Below, piece by piece: positions 8,718 to 18,080 of a stretch of 35,039 nucleotides of DNA. A program made the position numbers and the translations under genes. The stretch's first letter is position 1, and each line of letters starts with the position of its first letter. The DNA lies in the NCBI GenBank assembly GCA_947463725.1, contig CANHRM010000010.1:1-35039 (forward strand), written 5' to 3'. The stretch is from Actinomycetota bacterium. GTDB taxonomy: Bacteria; Actinomycetota; Actinomycetes; Nanopelagicales; Nanopelagicaceae. The notes below the pieces were generated by a model. The model did no database searches. It saw nothing but the letters and a program-made list of their open reading frames with translations, and was not told the origin of the DNA.

Positions 8718-9176
8718 TTAAAAACGAATTGAAAAGTTCCTGGCTCGGTCATGGAAGAAACTCTCCATCGCTAAAGCATCTTGAGCTTCTGCTGCACTAC
8801 GAGATTTATGCTGCAAGAAGTCAATCGGAAGAATTTCACTACGAACTTTCAAATTACGGTTGGTAGCCCACTTCTTAAAGCCATCTAAATATTGCTGGTT
8901 AATAACTTCGATCTCGTCAGGGTCTAGTGCAATAAGGATATTTTTTAGTAATCGTGGGCTAAGAATTACTCTGCGACCGTTTGTAAAAGGCACCCGAATC
9001 GAAGGAAGATTAATGATCTTGCCGAAACTAGTTTCAATAGTTGCTAAGTGATAGCTGGGCACAATGGCGATGAACTCATTGCCGGCTGCCTGATGAGCTA
9101 AGGCAGAATTATTCATCTGGTTGATCTGCTGGTTGGACTGGCGACCGTAAAAGTTAGTGACATGGACGATTCTCAT
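8718..9176 (-). CDS. Orphan GT4-like N-terminal domain protein (half-length glycosyltransferase)
   Basis: The 152-residue product resembles the N-terminal Rossmann half of GT-B family 4 glycosyltransferases: MRIVHVTNFYGRQSNQ at the start, a helix with ALAHQAAGNEFIAIVPSY, then a strand-loop with GKIINLPSIRVPFTNGRRVILSP and LDPDEIEVINQ. A full GT4 enzyme is about 350-400 residues and needs the C-terminal nucleotide-sugar domain, which is absent. Only about 100 bp separate this stop from glgX, and no homologous continuation is seen there. It is either a decayed gene or a trimmed protein kept for another role; the intact frame, distinct C-terminal tail (SFFHDRARNFSIRF) and apparent promoter favour retention. 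I start at the ATG at 9176; a TTG two codons upstream is possible. Confidence 0.6.
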   Translation of the reverse strand: MRIVHVTNFYGRQSNQQINQMNNSALAHQAAGNEFIAIVPSYHLATIETSFGKIINLPSIRVPFTNGRRVILSPRLLKNILIALDPDEIEVINQQYLDGFKKWATNRNLKVRSEILPIDFLQHKSRSAAEAQDALAMESFFHDRARNFSIRF

Positions 9177-9291
9177 GGCCAAATCTTGGCCAAGGTTTTC
9201 AACGGAGAGCGTTCCGGTAGGTGAATTGCGAGTGACGCTTTGGTGAAGAAATGTGACCTATGCCCGCTCGCTATCTGTTGGCACTGGCCAA
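9176..9291. repeat. Three TGGCCAA copies in the GT4-like/etfB divergent region
   Basis: TGGCCAA occurs at 9176-9182, 9187-9193 and 9285-9291. The first two are 11 bp apart, about one helical turn, and flank the start and -10 of the GT4-like gene. The third lies in the spacer of the etfB promoter. Copy two is part of the palindrome TTGGCCAA. The placement would suit a regulator binding both promoters, but this is inference from three short matches. Confidence 0.35.
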
Positions 9292-9306
9292 ACCCGCCAG
9301 TAACAT
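9278..9306 (+). promoter_or_regulatory. Promoter of etfBA, leaderless
   Basis: TTGGCA (9278-9283, five of six to TTGACA) is followed by a 17-bp spacer and TAACAT (9301-9306). The hexamer ends 6 nt before the etfB ATG at 9313. This is the best complete promoter in the window and places the transcription start on the start codon. A TGGCCAA motif lies in its spacer. Confidence 0.65.
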
Positions 9307-9312
9307 CGCCCT

Positions 9313-10098
9313 ATGAAGATTGCAGTCTGCGTAAAACAGGTGCCAGATTCCTGGGCTGAGAAGAAGATGATCAATGGCGTACTCGATCGCGAAGGTGTTG
9401 ATGCCGTCCTAAATGATCTTGATGAATATGCAATTGAAGAAGCACTGCGAATCGTCGAGGCTCACGGCGGAAATGAAGAAGGCGCTGCAAATAGCGTGAC
9501 CATCATTTCAATGGGACCAGAACGCGCAACTGAAGCAATACGCAAAGCACTCTCAATGGGCGCCAACGATGCAATTCTGATCAGTGATGCAGCTCTTGCC
9601 GGTTCAGATGCACTTGCTACTTCTAAAGTTTTAGCTGCAGTAATTAAGAATGGTGGATTTGATCTAGTTATTTGCGGAACTGAATCCACCGATGCTCGTA
9701 TGAGTGTGGTGCCGGCAATGTTGGCGCAACGACTTGGTTGGGCGCAATTAACTTTTGCCTCATCAGTTTCAGTTGATCCAGTAGCAAACTCAATTTCGAT
9801 TACCCGCACAACGGAAGCAGGCGTTGATGCGATTAATGCAAAGTTACCGGCAGTTGTTAGCGTGGTTGAAAAGATTAATGAACCACGTTACCCATCTTTC
9901 AAGGGCATCATGGCTGCAAAGAAGAAAACTATTGATAGTCGCGATCTTGCCACTGTTGGAGTTTCAGCTGAATCAGCTTGGTCTTTAGTTGCCGATTCAG
10001 CACCTCGTCCACCTCGCGCCGCTGGCGTCAAAGTTACCGATGAAGGTAATGGCGGAAATGATTTAGTTAAATTCCTAACAGAGAAGAAATTCATATGA
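9313..10098 (+). CDS. etfB: Electron transfer flavoprotein, beta subunit
   Basis: EtfB pairs with EtfA to form the soluble FAD- and AMP-containing heterodimer that takes electrons from acyl-CoA and other dehydrogenases. The 261-residue protein has the family features: MKIAVCVKQVPDS start, a central LVICGTESTDARMSVVPAMLAQRLGW signature (about 114-139), and the late VEKINEPRYPSFKGIMAAKKK segment. No ETF-quinone oxidoreductase or dehydrogenase gene is adjacent. Translation probably starts without a leader, because the -10 lies 6 nt upstream. The stop overlaps the etfA start as ATGA. Confidence 0.95.
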   Translation: MKIAVCVKQVPDSWAEKKMINGVLDREGVDAVLNDLDEYAIEEALRIVEAHGGNEEGAANSVTIISMGPERATEAIRKALSMGANDAILISDAALAGSDALATSKVLAAVIKNGGFDLVICGTESTDARMSVVPAMLAQRLGWAQLTFASSVSVDPVANSISITRTTEAGVDAINAKLPAVVSVVEKINEPRYPSFKGIMAAKKKTIDSRDLATVGVSAESAWSLVADSAPRPPRAAGVKVTDEGNGGNDLVKFLTEKKFI

Positions 10099-11048
10099 GC
10101 CAGATATTTATTCTTGCCGACTTTGCTGGCGATAAGTGCACTAAAACCACAGCCGAATTAGCAACTGCTGCATCTCGCAATGCAAGTGTTACGGCAATTG
10201 TTTTAGCAGCACCTGGTGCTGGCGCAACACTTGCTGCCACCGTTAATCATGGACCAATTGCTAACGTATTAGTAGTTGAATCCGCTGATTTCGCGACGCA
10301 TGGTGTTGCAGCAGCAGCCGATGCGATTGCCCAAATAATTGCGCAGAAATCGCCGAATGCAATTCTGATTGCCTCTCATGCTTATGGCAAAGAGGTCGCG
10401 GGTCGTGTTGCCGTAGCAACTGATTCCGGAATTATTACTGATGCCGTTGATGTGGCTGCAGATCTAACTGCAACGCAATTAGTTTTCGGTGGCTCAACTA
10501 CTGTGCATTCCAAAGTTTCTAAAGGTGTAGCAATTATTACGGTTCGCCCAAATTCAATTGAAGCAGATCTTTCTGATTCAACACCTGCCGTTGAAAATCT
10601 TTCGCTCACAATTTCAGATGCCGCAAAGTTAGCAACTACAACTTCATCGACACCACCAGCTAAAGGTGGCCGACCAGAACTTACTGAAGCTCAAGTTGTT
10701 GTCTCTGGTGGTCGCGGTACAAATGGCGATTTTTCAGCAGTTGAAGGTTTTGCTGATTCGTTAGGTGCTGCAGTTGGTGCATCACGTGCGGCAACAGATG
10801 CTGGCTGGTATCCACATTCACATCAAGTTGGCCAGACTGGTAAAACCGTTAGCCCACAACTTTATGTTGCTTGCGGAATTTCGGGCGCGATTCAACACCG
10901 CGCTGGCATGCAAACCAGCAAGACGATTGCGGTAGTTAATAAAGATCCTGAGGCACCAATCTTTGATTTGGCTGATTTCGGCGTAGTGGGCGACCTATTT
11001 GCGGTCCTGCCTCAAGCTACGCAAGGAGTTACTGCGCAAAAGTCCTAG
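10095..11048 (+). CDS. etfA: Electron transfer flavoprotein, alpha subunit
   Basis: This is the FAD-binding partner of EtfB. The 317-residue protein has an N-terminal alpha/beta domain and the C-terminal FAD domain, recognisable by VVSGGRGTNG, GASRAATDAGW, HQVGQTGKTVSPQLYVACGISGAIQH split over about residues 200-275, and the terminal VVNKDPEAPIFDLADFGVVGD. These residues contact FAD in the family. The gene is translationally coupled to etfB by a 4-nt overlap. The next gene begins 10 nt after its stop. Confidence 0.95.
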   Translation: MSQIFILADFAGDKCTKTTAELATAASRNASVTAIVLAAPGAGATLAATVNHGPIANVLVVESADFATHGVAAAADAIAQIIAQKSPNAILIASHAYGKEVAGRVAVATDSGIITDAVDVAADLTATQLVFGGSTTVHSKVSKGVAIITVRPNSIEADLSDSTPAVENLSLTISDAAKLATTTSSTPPAKGGRPELTEAQVVVSGGRGTNGDFSAVEGFADSLGAAVGASRAATDAGWYPHSHQVGQTGKTVSPQLYVACGISGAIQHRAGMQTSKTIAVVNKDPEAPIFDLADFGVVGDLFAVLPQATQGVTAQKS

Positions 11049-11058
11049 ACTTACCCGC

Positions 11059-12200
11059 ATGAATAGCGTCTATCTCGACCATGCGGCAACCACGCCGATA
11101 TTGGCTGATGCGCTGTCTGCATTTACTTCACAAGCCAGCAAGTTAGGTAATCCATCTAGTCTGCACACGCAAGGTCGCGCTACCCGCAAAGACTTAGAAG
11201 ATGCGCGTGAATCAATAGCTAAAGCAGCAGGCTGTCTTTCCAGCGAAATAATTTTTACCGCTTCCGGAACCGAGGCAAATAACATCGCACTAAAGGGGCT
11301 GTTCTGGTTGGGTCGCAAGAATGGTCGAAATGTTGTGGTTATTTCAGCAATCGAACATCATGCAATTTTGGATCCTGCTAAGTGGTTAGTCGAACATGAA
11401 GGCGCCGAAGTTATTGAATTGCCTGTAACTACAGCTGGCGTGCTAGATCTTAAATTCTTAGGTGACTTAATCGCTAACCGTGGCGATGAGATCGCAGTTA
11501 TTTCAGTTATGCATTCCAATAATGAGACCGGCGTTCTGCAACCAATTGCTGAAGTAGTTAAGTTAGCTGGCGATATTCCAGTTCATTCTGACGCGGTACA
11601 AAGTTTTGGAAAAGTGGCATTGAACTATAAAGAGCTTGGTCTTTTTGCAATGACGCTAAGTGCCCACAAGATTGGTGGCCCACTTGGTATCGGAGTTTTA
11701 ATTTTGCGCAGAGCTGTTGAAATCCCAGCACTGTTGCATGGCGGCGGACAAGAACGTGAAATTCGAAGTGGCACGTTAAACGCACCAGCCATTGTTGCCT
11801 TCGCTGCCGCCGTTAGCTCCAAGAGTTATGACGCTATCAATATTGCCAAGTTGCGTGATGACTTTGCGCAAAAAGTTGTCGCACAGATTCCAGATGCATT
11901 TGTAAACGGCGCTGATGTCGATCGTTTGCCCGGCATCGTAAACATCACTTTCCCGCGCACCGAAAGTGACACTTTGTTATTGCTACTCGATAGCGAGAAA
12001 GTTTCCTGCTCAACTGGTTCGGCTTGTAGTGCAGGCGTTCATAGACCAAGTCATGTTTTGATGGCTATGGGTCACGATGATATTTCCGCGCAATCTTCGC
12101 TACGTTTCTCCTTTGGGCCAAGTAATACGGAAGCCGAAGTGGACTATGTGCTGTCAGTGCTGCCCGGTGTAATTAAACGTGGGAGAGCGGCGGTAGCTTC

Positions 12201-12204
<4 letters not shown>
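11059..12204 (+). CDS. Cysteine desulfurase (IscS/NifS class)
   Basis: This PLP enzyme removes sulfur from cysteine as a protein persulfide. I start it at the ATG at 11059 ([13 protein letters not shown], 381 residues), the conserved family N-terminus; an upstream in-frame ATG at 10999 lies inside etfA. PLP-site residues are visible: His100 in AIEHH, the HSDAVQ segment and Lys204 in LSAHKIGGP. The sulfur-carrying Cys323 is in STGSACSAG, the short-loop class I arrangement. Its stop overlaps the mnmA start (ATGA), so it most likely supplies sulfur to MnmA for tRNA 2-thiouridine. It could also serve iron-sulfur assembly; no suf genes are nearby. TAGACT ends 7 nt before the ATG. Confidence 0.92.
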
Positions 12205-15301
<3,097 letters not shown>

Positions 15302-15313
15302 TAGGCTCAGCAC
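15302..15313 (+). promoter_or_regulatory. Leaderless-type -10 element for the 39-residue membrane peptide
   Basis: TAGGCT (15302-15307) ends exactly 6 nt (CAGCAC) before the ATG at 15314, the spacing seen at nine other starts in the window. There is no Shine-Dalgarno and no clear -35. Confidence 0.35.
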
Positions 15314-15433
15314 ATGATCAATCGTGCATCTGAAATCGCTCGCGAACTGCCAGCACCTCCTGCTTTCTTCGGACTTCTAGCTTTTGGTGTTCTCTCACTC
15401 CTTCTTTATTTAACACTTCGCCTCGGCAAATAG
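15314..15433 (+). CDS. Small single-pass membrane protein (39 aa)
   Basis: The ATG at 15314 opens a 39-codon frame ending at TAG 15431-15433. It begins MINRASEIARELPAPPAFF, then a hydrophobic segment (about 18-35, GLLAFGVLSLLLYLTL) and a short basic end RLGK. The layout is a charged helix, a Pro-rich break, one membrane helix and a positive C-terminus, consistent with a tiny inner-membrane protein. Other actinobacteria, from memory, carry a similar 40-60-residue single-pass protein next to nadD, which supports reality. It fills the otherwise empty ligA-nadD gap and ends 17 nt before nadD. The function is unknown. Confidence 0.7.
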   Translation: MINRASEIARELPAPPAFFGLLAFGVLSLLLYLTLRLGK

Positions 15434-15450
15434 TTTAGAAAAGTTAGAGT

Positions 15451-16008
15451 TTGAGTCGCAGTAATCGGATTGGCCTTTATGGCGGAACTTTCGACCCAAT
15501 CCACAATGGCCATCTTTATGTAATCACCGAACTAATAGAGCGCGATGTAGTTGATCAAATTATTTTGGTACCAGCTGGCGATCCTTGGTTGCGTGAGAAC
15601 GCACCAGTTGCTTCGGGTGAAGATCGCTTGAAGATGTGTCAGTTAGCAGTTGCTGAACTTGATTTAGGTGATGAGGTTTTAGTAAATAGTATTGAGATTC
15701 GTCGTAGTGGACCGAGCTATACGATTGATACCGTTGAAGCGCTAAAAGCAACTTATCCAAACGATAAAATCGTTTTGATTCTTGGCACTGATGCACATTC
15801 ATCTATCGATCAATGGCATCGATGCGATGAGCTAAAGAAGTTAGTCGAAGTTTTAGTAATTGATCGTCCCGACTTTCCTGGGTCACCAACTCTGGATATC
15901 GATGCTCTAAATATTTCAGCAACTCAAGTACGCGCTGGAGATTTTGATCTGCTGCCACCTGCAGTAGTTACCTATATAAAGGAACGTGGCCTCTATGCCA
16001 GCAAGTGA
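15451..16008 (+). CDS. nadD: Nicotinate-nucleotide adenylyltransferase
   Basis: NadD adenylates nicotinate mononucleotide in NAD synthesis. The 185-residue protein shows the nucleotidyltransferase motif YGGTFDPIHNGHL (10-22, with His18 and His21) and the C-terminal ISATQVR, a variant of the usual ISSTxxR. The start is a TTG at 15451; no ATG or GTG is available in frame before the essential motif. The site lacks a Shine-Dalgarno, and an AAAAGT 6 nt upstream only loosely fits the -10 pattern. The following rsfS start lies inside the 3' end of this gene. The nadD-rsfS-phosphatase order matches Rv2421c-Rv2420c-Rv2419c of Mycobacterium tuberculosis. Confidence 0.92.
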   Translation: MSRSNRIGLYGGTFDPIHNGHLYVITELIERDVVDQIILVPAGDPWLRENAPVASGEDRLKMCQLAVAELDLGDEVLVNSIEIRRSGPSYTIDTVEALKATYPNDKIVLILGTDAHSSIDQWHRCDELKKLVEVLVIDRPDFPGSPTLDIDALNISATQVRAGDFDLLPPAVVTYIKERGLYASK

Positions 16009-16363
16009 ATCAGTCAAAGTTTTAACCCAGATCGCAGCGCAAGCAGCAGCCGATAAATTCGGCACCGACATGGTTGCCATTGATTTATCAGACCAGTTAG
16101 TTTTAAGCGAAGTCTTCTTGATCGTTACTGGCCAAAATGTGCGCCAAGTAGATGCAATTGCTGACTTTGTGGAAGAGAAATTGCGCCAAGTGGGAGATAA
16201 GCCAGTTCGTCGCGAAGGCGGCGAAGAATGGATTCTGCTTGATTACTCAGATTTAGTTGTTCACATTCAAAGTGCTGATCTGCGCCGTTACTACATGTTA
16301 GATCGCCTCTGGAATGATTGCCCAACAATTAAGTTAGATGTTCGGGTTCCGGTAGAAGAGTAA
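15995..16363 (+). CDS. rsfS: Ribosomal silencing factor RsfS
   Basis: RsfS binds ribosomal protein L14 on the 50S subunit and blocks subunit joining when nutrients are short. The 122-residue product has the family core: DLSDQLVLSEVFLIVTGQN, then VDAIADFVEEKL, RREGGEEWILLDYSDLVVHI and the final RRYYMLDRLW. I choose the ATG at 15995, with AAAGGA 11 nt upstream; a GTG at 15986 is too close to that site. It overlaps nadD by 14 nt, so translation is probably coupled. Confidence 0.93.
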   Translation: MPASESVKVLTQIAAQAAADKFGTDMVAIDLSDQLVLSEVFLIVTGQNVRQVDAIADFVEEKLRQVGDKPVRREGGEEWILLDYSDLVVHIQSADLRRYYMLDRLWNDCPTIKLDVRVPVEE

Positions 16364-16372
16364 GAATTAAAA

Positions 16373-17023
16373 ATGGCTAATCGGATACTTCTTTGGCGTC
16401 ATGGTCAAACTGACTGGAATACCGTAAATCGGTTCCAAGGTCATTCCGATATTCCGTTAAATGAAGTCGGTAAGTATCAAGCCAAACATGCCGCAAGTAT
16501 TTTGGTCGGAATGCAACCAACTAAAATTATTTCAAGTGATCTGTCTCGTGCCCGTGAAACTGCGCAAGCTCTAGGAAACCTGACAAATTTGAACGTCGAG
16601 GTTGATATTGATTTGCGCGAAACTAATGGTGGGCTTTGGGAAGGAAAAACTGGCGCCGAAAATCGGGCCGAAGATTTACAGAACTTCGTTCGCTGGATCG
16701 ATGGTGAAGATAACCCGGCCGGAACTACTGGTGAAAAACGTAGCGAAGTTGCTAACCGTGCAGTTGCTTCAATCAAACGTGCACTCGATGGTTTAGATAA
16801 TCAATTATTAGTTGTGACTACTCACGGCGGCACTGCTCGTTGCGTTCTTGGTTCACTATTGAATTTACCGATGGCCAATTGGGGCGCTGTTGGTGGCTTA
16901 TCTAATGCATCTTGGTCAATTTTGCAGACTAATCCGCGGGGTTGGCATTTAGTTGAACATAATGCGGGCTCTATTCCCGAGAAGATCCTTGGTGAAGAAT
17001 CTGGAGCAGAGGCACCTGAGTAA
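16373..17023 (+). CDS. Histidine phosphatase family protein (GpgP/phosphoglycerate mutase-like)
   Basis: This 216-residue branch-1 histidine phosphatase has the RHG motif with catalytic His10 (LWRHGQTDWN), RETNGGLWEGKT with the acid residue, and the second histidine in TTHGGTARCVLG. Cofactor-dependent mutases and broad phosphatases share these motifs. By position after nadD-rsfS it corresponds to Rv2419c, the mycobacterial glucosyl-3-phosphoglycerate phosphatase GpgP, so a phosphatase role is more likely than glycolytic mutase, but the substrate is inferred from synteny only. It begins 9 nt after rsfS. Confidence 0.85.
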   Translation: MANRILLWRHGQTDWNTVNRFQGHSDIPLNEVGKYQAKHAASILVGMQPTKIISSDLSRARETAQALGNLTNLNVEVDIDLRETNGGLWEGKTGAENRAEDLQNFVRWIDGEDNPAGTTGEKRSEVANRAVASIKRALDGLDNQLLVVTTHGGTARCVLGSLLNLPMANWGAVGGLSNASWSILQTNPRGWHLVEHNAGSIPEKILGEESGAEAPE

Positions 17024-17029
17024 ATAAGG

Positions 17030-17035
17030 TAGGGT
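17030..17035 (+). promoter_or_regulatory. Candidate -10 element for tRNA-Ala
   Basis: TAGGGT lies 19 nt upstream of the mature tRNA 5' end, so transcription would start roughly a dozen bases before it. An overlapping TAAGGT (17025-17030) is an alternative. No clear -35 is seen. Confidence 0.35.
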
Positions 17036-17054
17036 CTGCTTCTCAAAGAAATTC

Positions 17055-17127
17055 GGGGCTGTGGCGCAGCTGGTAGCGCACCTGCATGGCATGCAGGGGG
17101 TCAGGGGTTCAAATCCCCTCAGCTCCA
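17055..17127 (+). tRNA. tRNA-Ala(GGC)
   Basis: The 73-nt sequence folds into a full cloverleaf. The acceptor GGGGCTG pairs with CAGCTCC, with one G-U pair. The D stem is GCGC/GCGC, the anticodon stem CCTGC/GCAGG closes loop ATGGCAT with anticodon GGC, and the T arm is AGGGG-TTCAAAT-CCCCT. The discriminator is A at 17127. CCA is not encoded: the next bases are CGT. The following SDR gene begins at 17129, so cutting the 3' end also creates that mRNA's 5' end unless a promoter lies inside the tRNA. Confidence 0.97.
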
Positions 17128-17128
17128 C

Positions 17129-18061
17129 GTGAGTTCTATTCCGACAATTCCGCAAGGCTGGAACGCTAGCAATATTGGCGATCTTTCCGGTAAAAAATAT
17201 TTAATCACTGGTGGCACTTCAGGCATTGGTAAAGAGGCTGCGCGTGAACTAATTCGCGCTGGTGCTCACGTAACAATTACTGCTCGCAATGCCCAAAAAG
17301 GTGAAGCTACAGCGCTTGAACTAGGTAACAAAAATATCTCAGTTGGCTCGCTTGATTTAACTTCACTTGCTTCAATTCAGAACTTTGCTAAATCAGTTGT
17401 TGAAGAGTTTGATGTTTTAATTCTTAATGCGGGCGTTATGGCAACGCCGCTGGCGCACACTAAAGATGGATTTGAATTACAGCTTGGCACGAATCATTTA
17501 GGACATTTTGCGCTTGCCGGTTTACTGCATTCCAAAGTAACTGATCGCATTGTTTCTGTTGCTAGCCAAGCGCATCGCATCGGAAATTTCGGCGATGGCA
17601 GTAAAGCAGAAATTTTAAGACGGGCTAAAGGTGTTGGTGCTTTTAAGCCTTGGGGTGCCTATGGCGATAGCAAGTTAGCAAACTTACTTTTTACAAATGA
17701 ACTTCAACGTCGAATAATGAAAAACAATTGGCGTTTTAGTGCGTACGCCGTGCACCCGGGTTATAGCAATACCAACTTGCAAAACGTAAGTCCTGCGATG
17801 CGTGGTGCTAGTGCCGAAGCTCGAGTAACCGCCGCAATGAATGCAGTGATCGCGCAAAGTGCTAGCCGTGGCGCACTTCCGACTCTTTGCGCTGCAACGC
17901 ATTCACCATTAGTTGGTGCTTCATATATTGGTCCTGATGGCTTCATGGAAATGCGTGGTTTGCCAAAGCTAACTCGCGCTGCCGGAATCGCATATGACCA
18001 AGAATTAGCGGCCAATTTATGGGCAGTAAGCGAAGAACTCACTGGCATAACTTGGGGCTAA
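17129..18061 (+). CDS. Short-chain dehydrogenase/reductase
   Basis: This 310-residue NAD(P)-dependent oxidoreductase is of the retinol-dehydrogenase-like SDR group. It has the cofactor motif GGTSGIG (28-34), NAG (100-102), catalytic Ser146 in SVASQAH, and Tyr178 and Lys182 in YGDSK. The substrate is unknown. The GTG at 17129 is the only usual start that keeps the pre-Rossmann segment (PQGWNASNIGDLSGK). It lies one base after the tRNA-Ala discriminator, so there is no room for a Shine-Dalgarno or a conventional leader. The message is either freed by tRNA 3' processing or transcribed from a promoter inside the tRNA. Confidence 0.88.
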   Translation: MSSIPTIPQGWNASNIGDLSGKKYLITGGTSGIGKEAARELIRAGAHVTITARNAQKGEATALELGNKNISVGSLDLTSLASIQNFAKSVVEEFDVLILNAGVMATPLAHTKDGFELQLGTNHLGHFALAGLLHSKVTDRIVSVASQAHRIGNFGDGSKAEILRRAKGVGAFKPWGAYGDSKLANLLFTNELQRRIMKNNWRFSAYAVHPGYSNTNLQNVSPAMRGASAEARVTAAMNAVIAQSASRGALPTLCAATHSPLVGASYIGPDGFMEMRGLPKLTRAAGIAYDQELAANLWAVSEELTGITWG

Positions 18062-18068
18062 AGCCCGT

Positions 18069-18080
18069 TAAACTAAGTTA
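18069..18080 (+). promoter_or_regulatory. Leaderless-type -10 element for leuS
   Basis: TAAACT (18069-18074) ends 6 nt (AAGTTA) before the leuS ATG. The hexamer lies just beyond the SDR stop. No Shine-Dalgarno or clear -35 is present. Confidence 0.45.

Noticed and set aside
10999-11058. Upstream ATG extending the cysteine desulfurase by 20 residues
   Set aside because: It lies inside etfA and adds no conserved sequence; the family N-terminus begins at 11059.
18053-18067. GGGGCTAAAGCCC hairpin at the SDR stop, considered as a terminator
   Set aside because: The stem is only 4-5 bp with no T run, and it sits directly beside the leuS -10 element.
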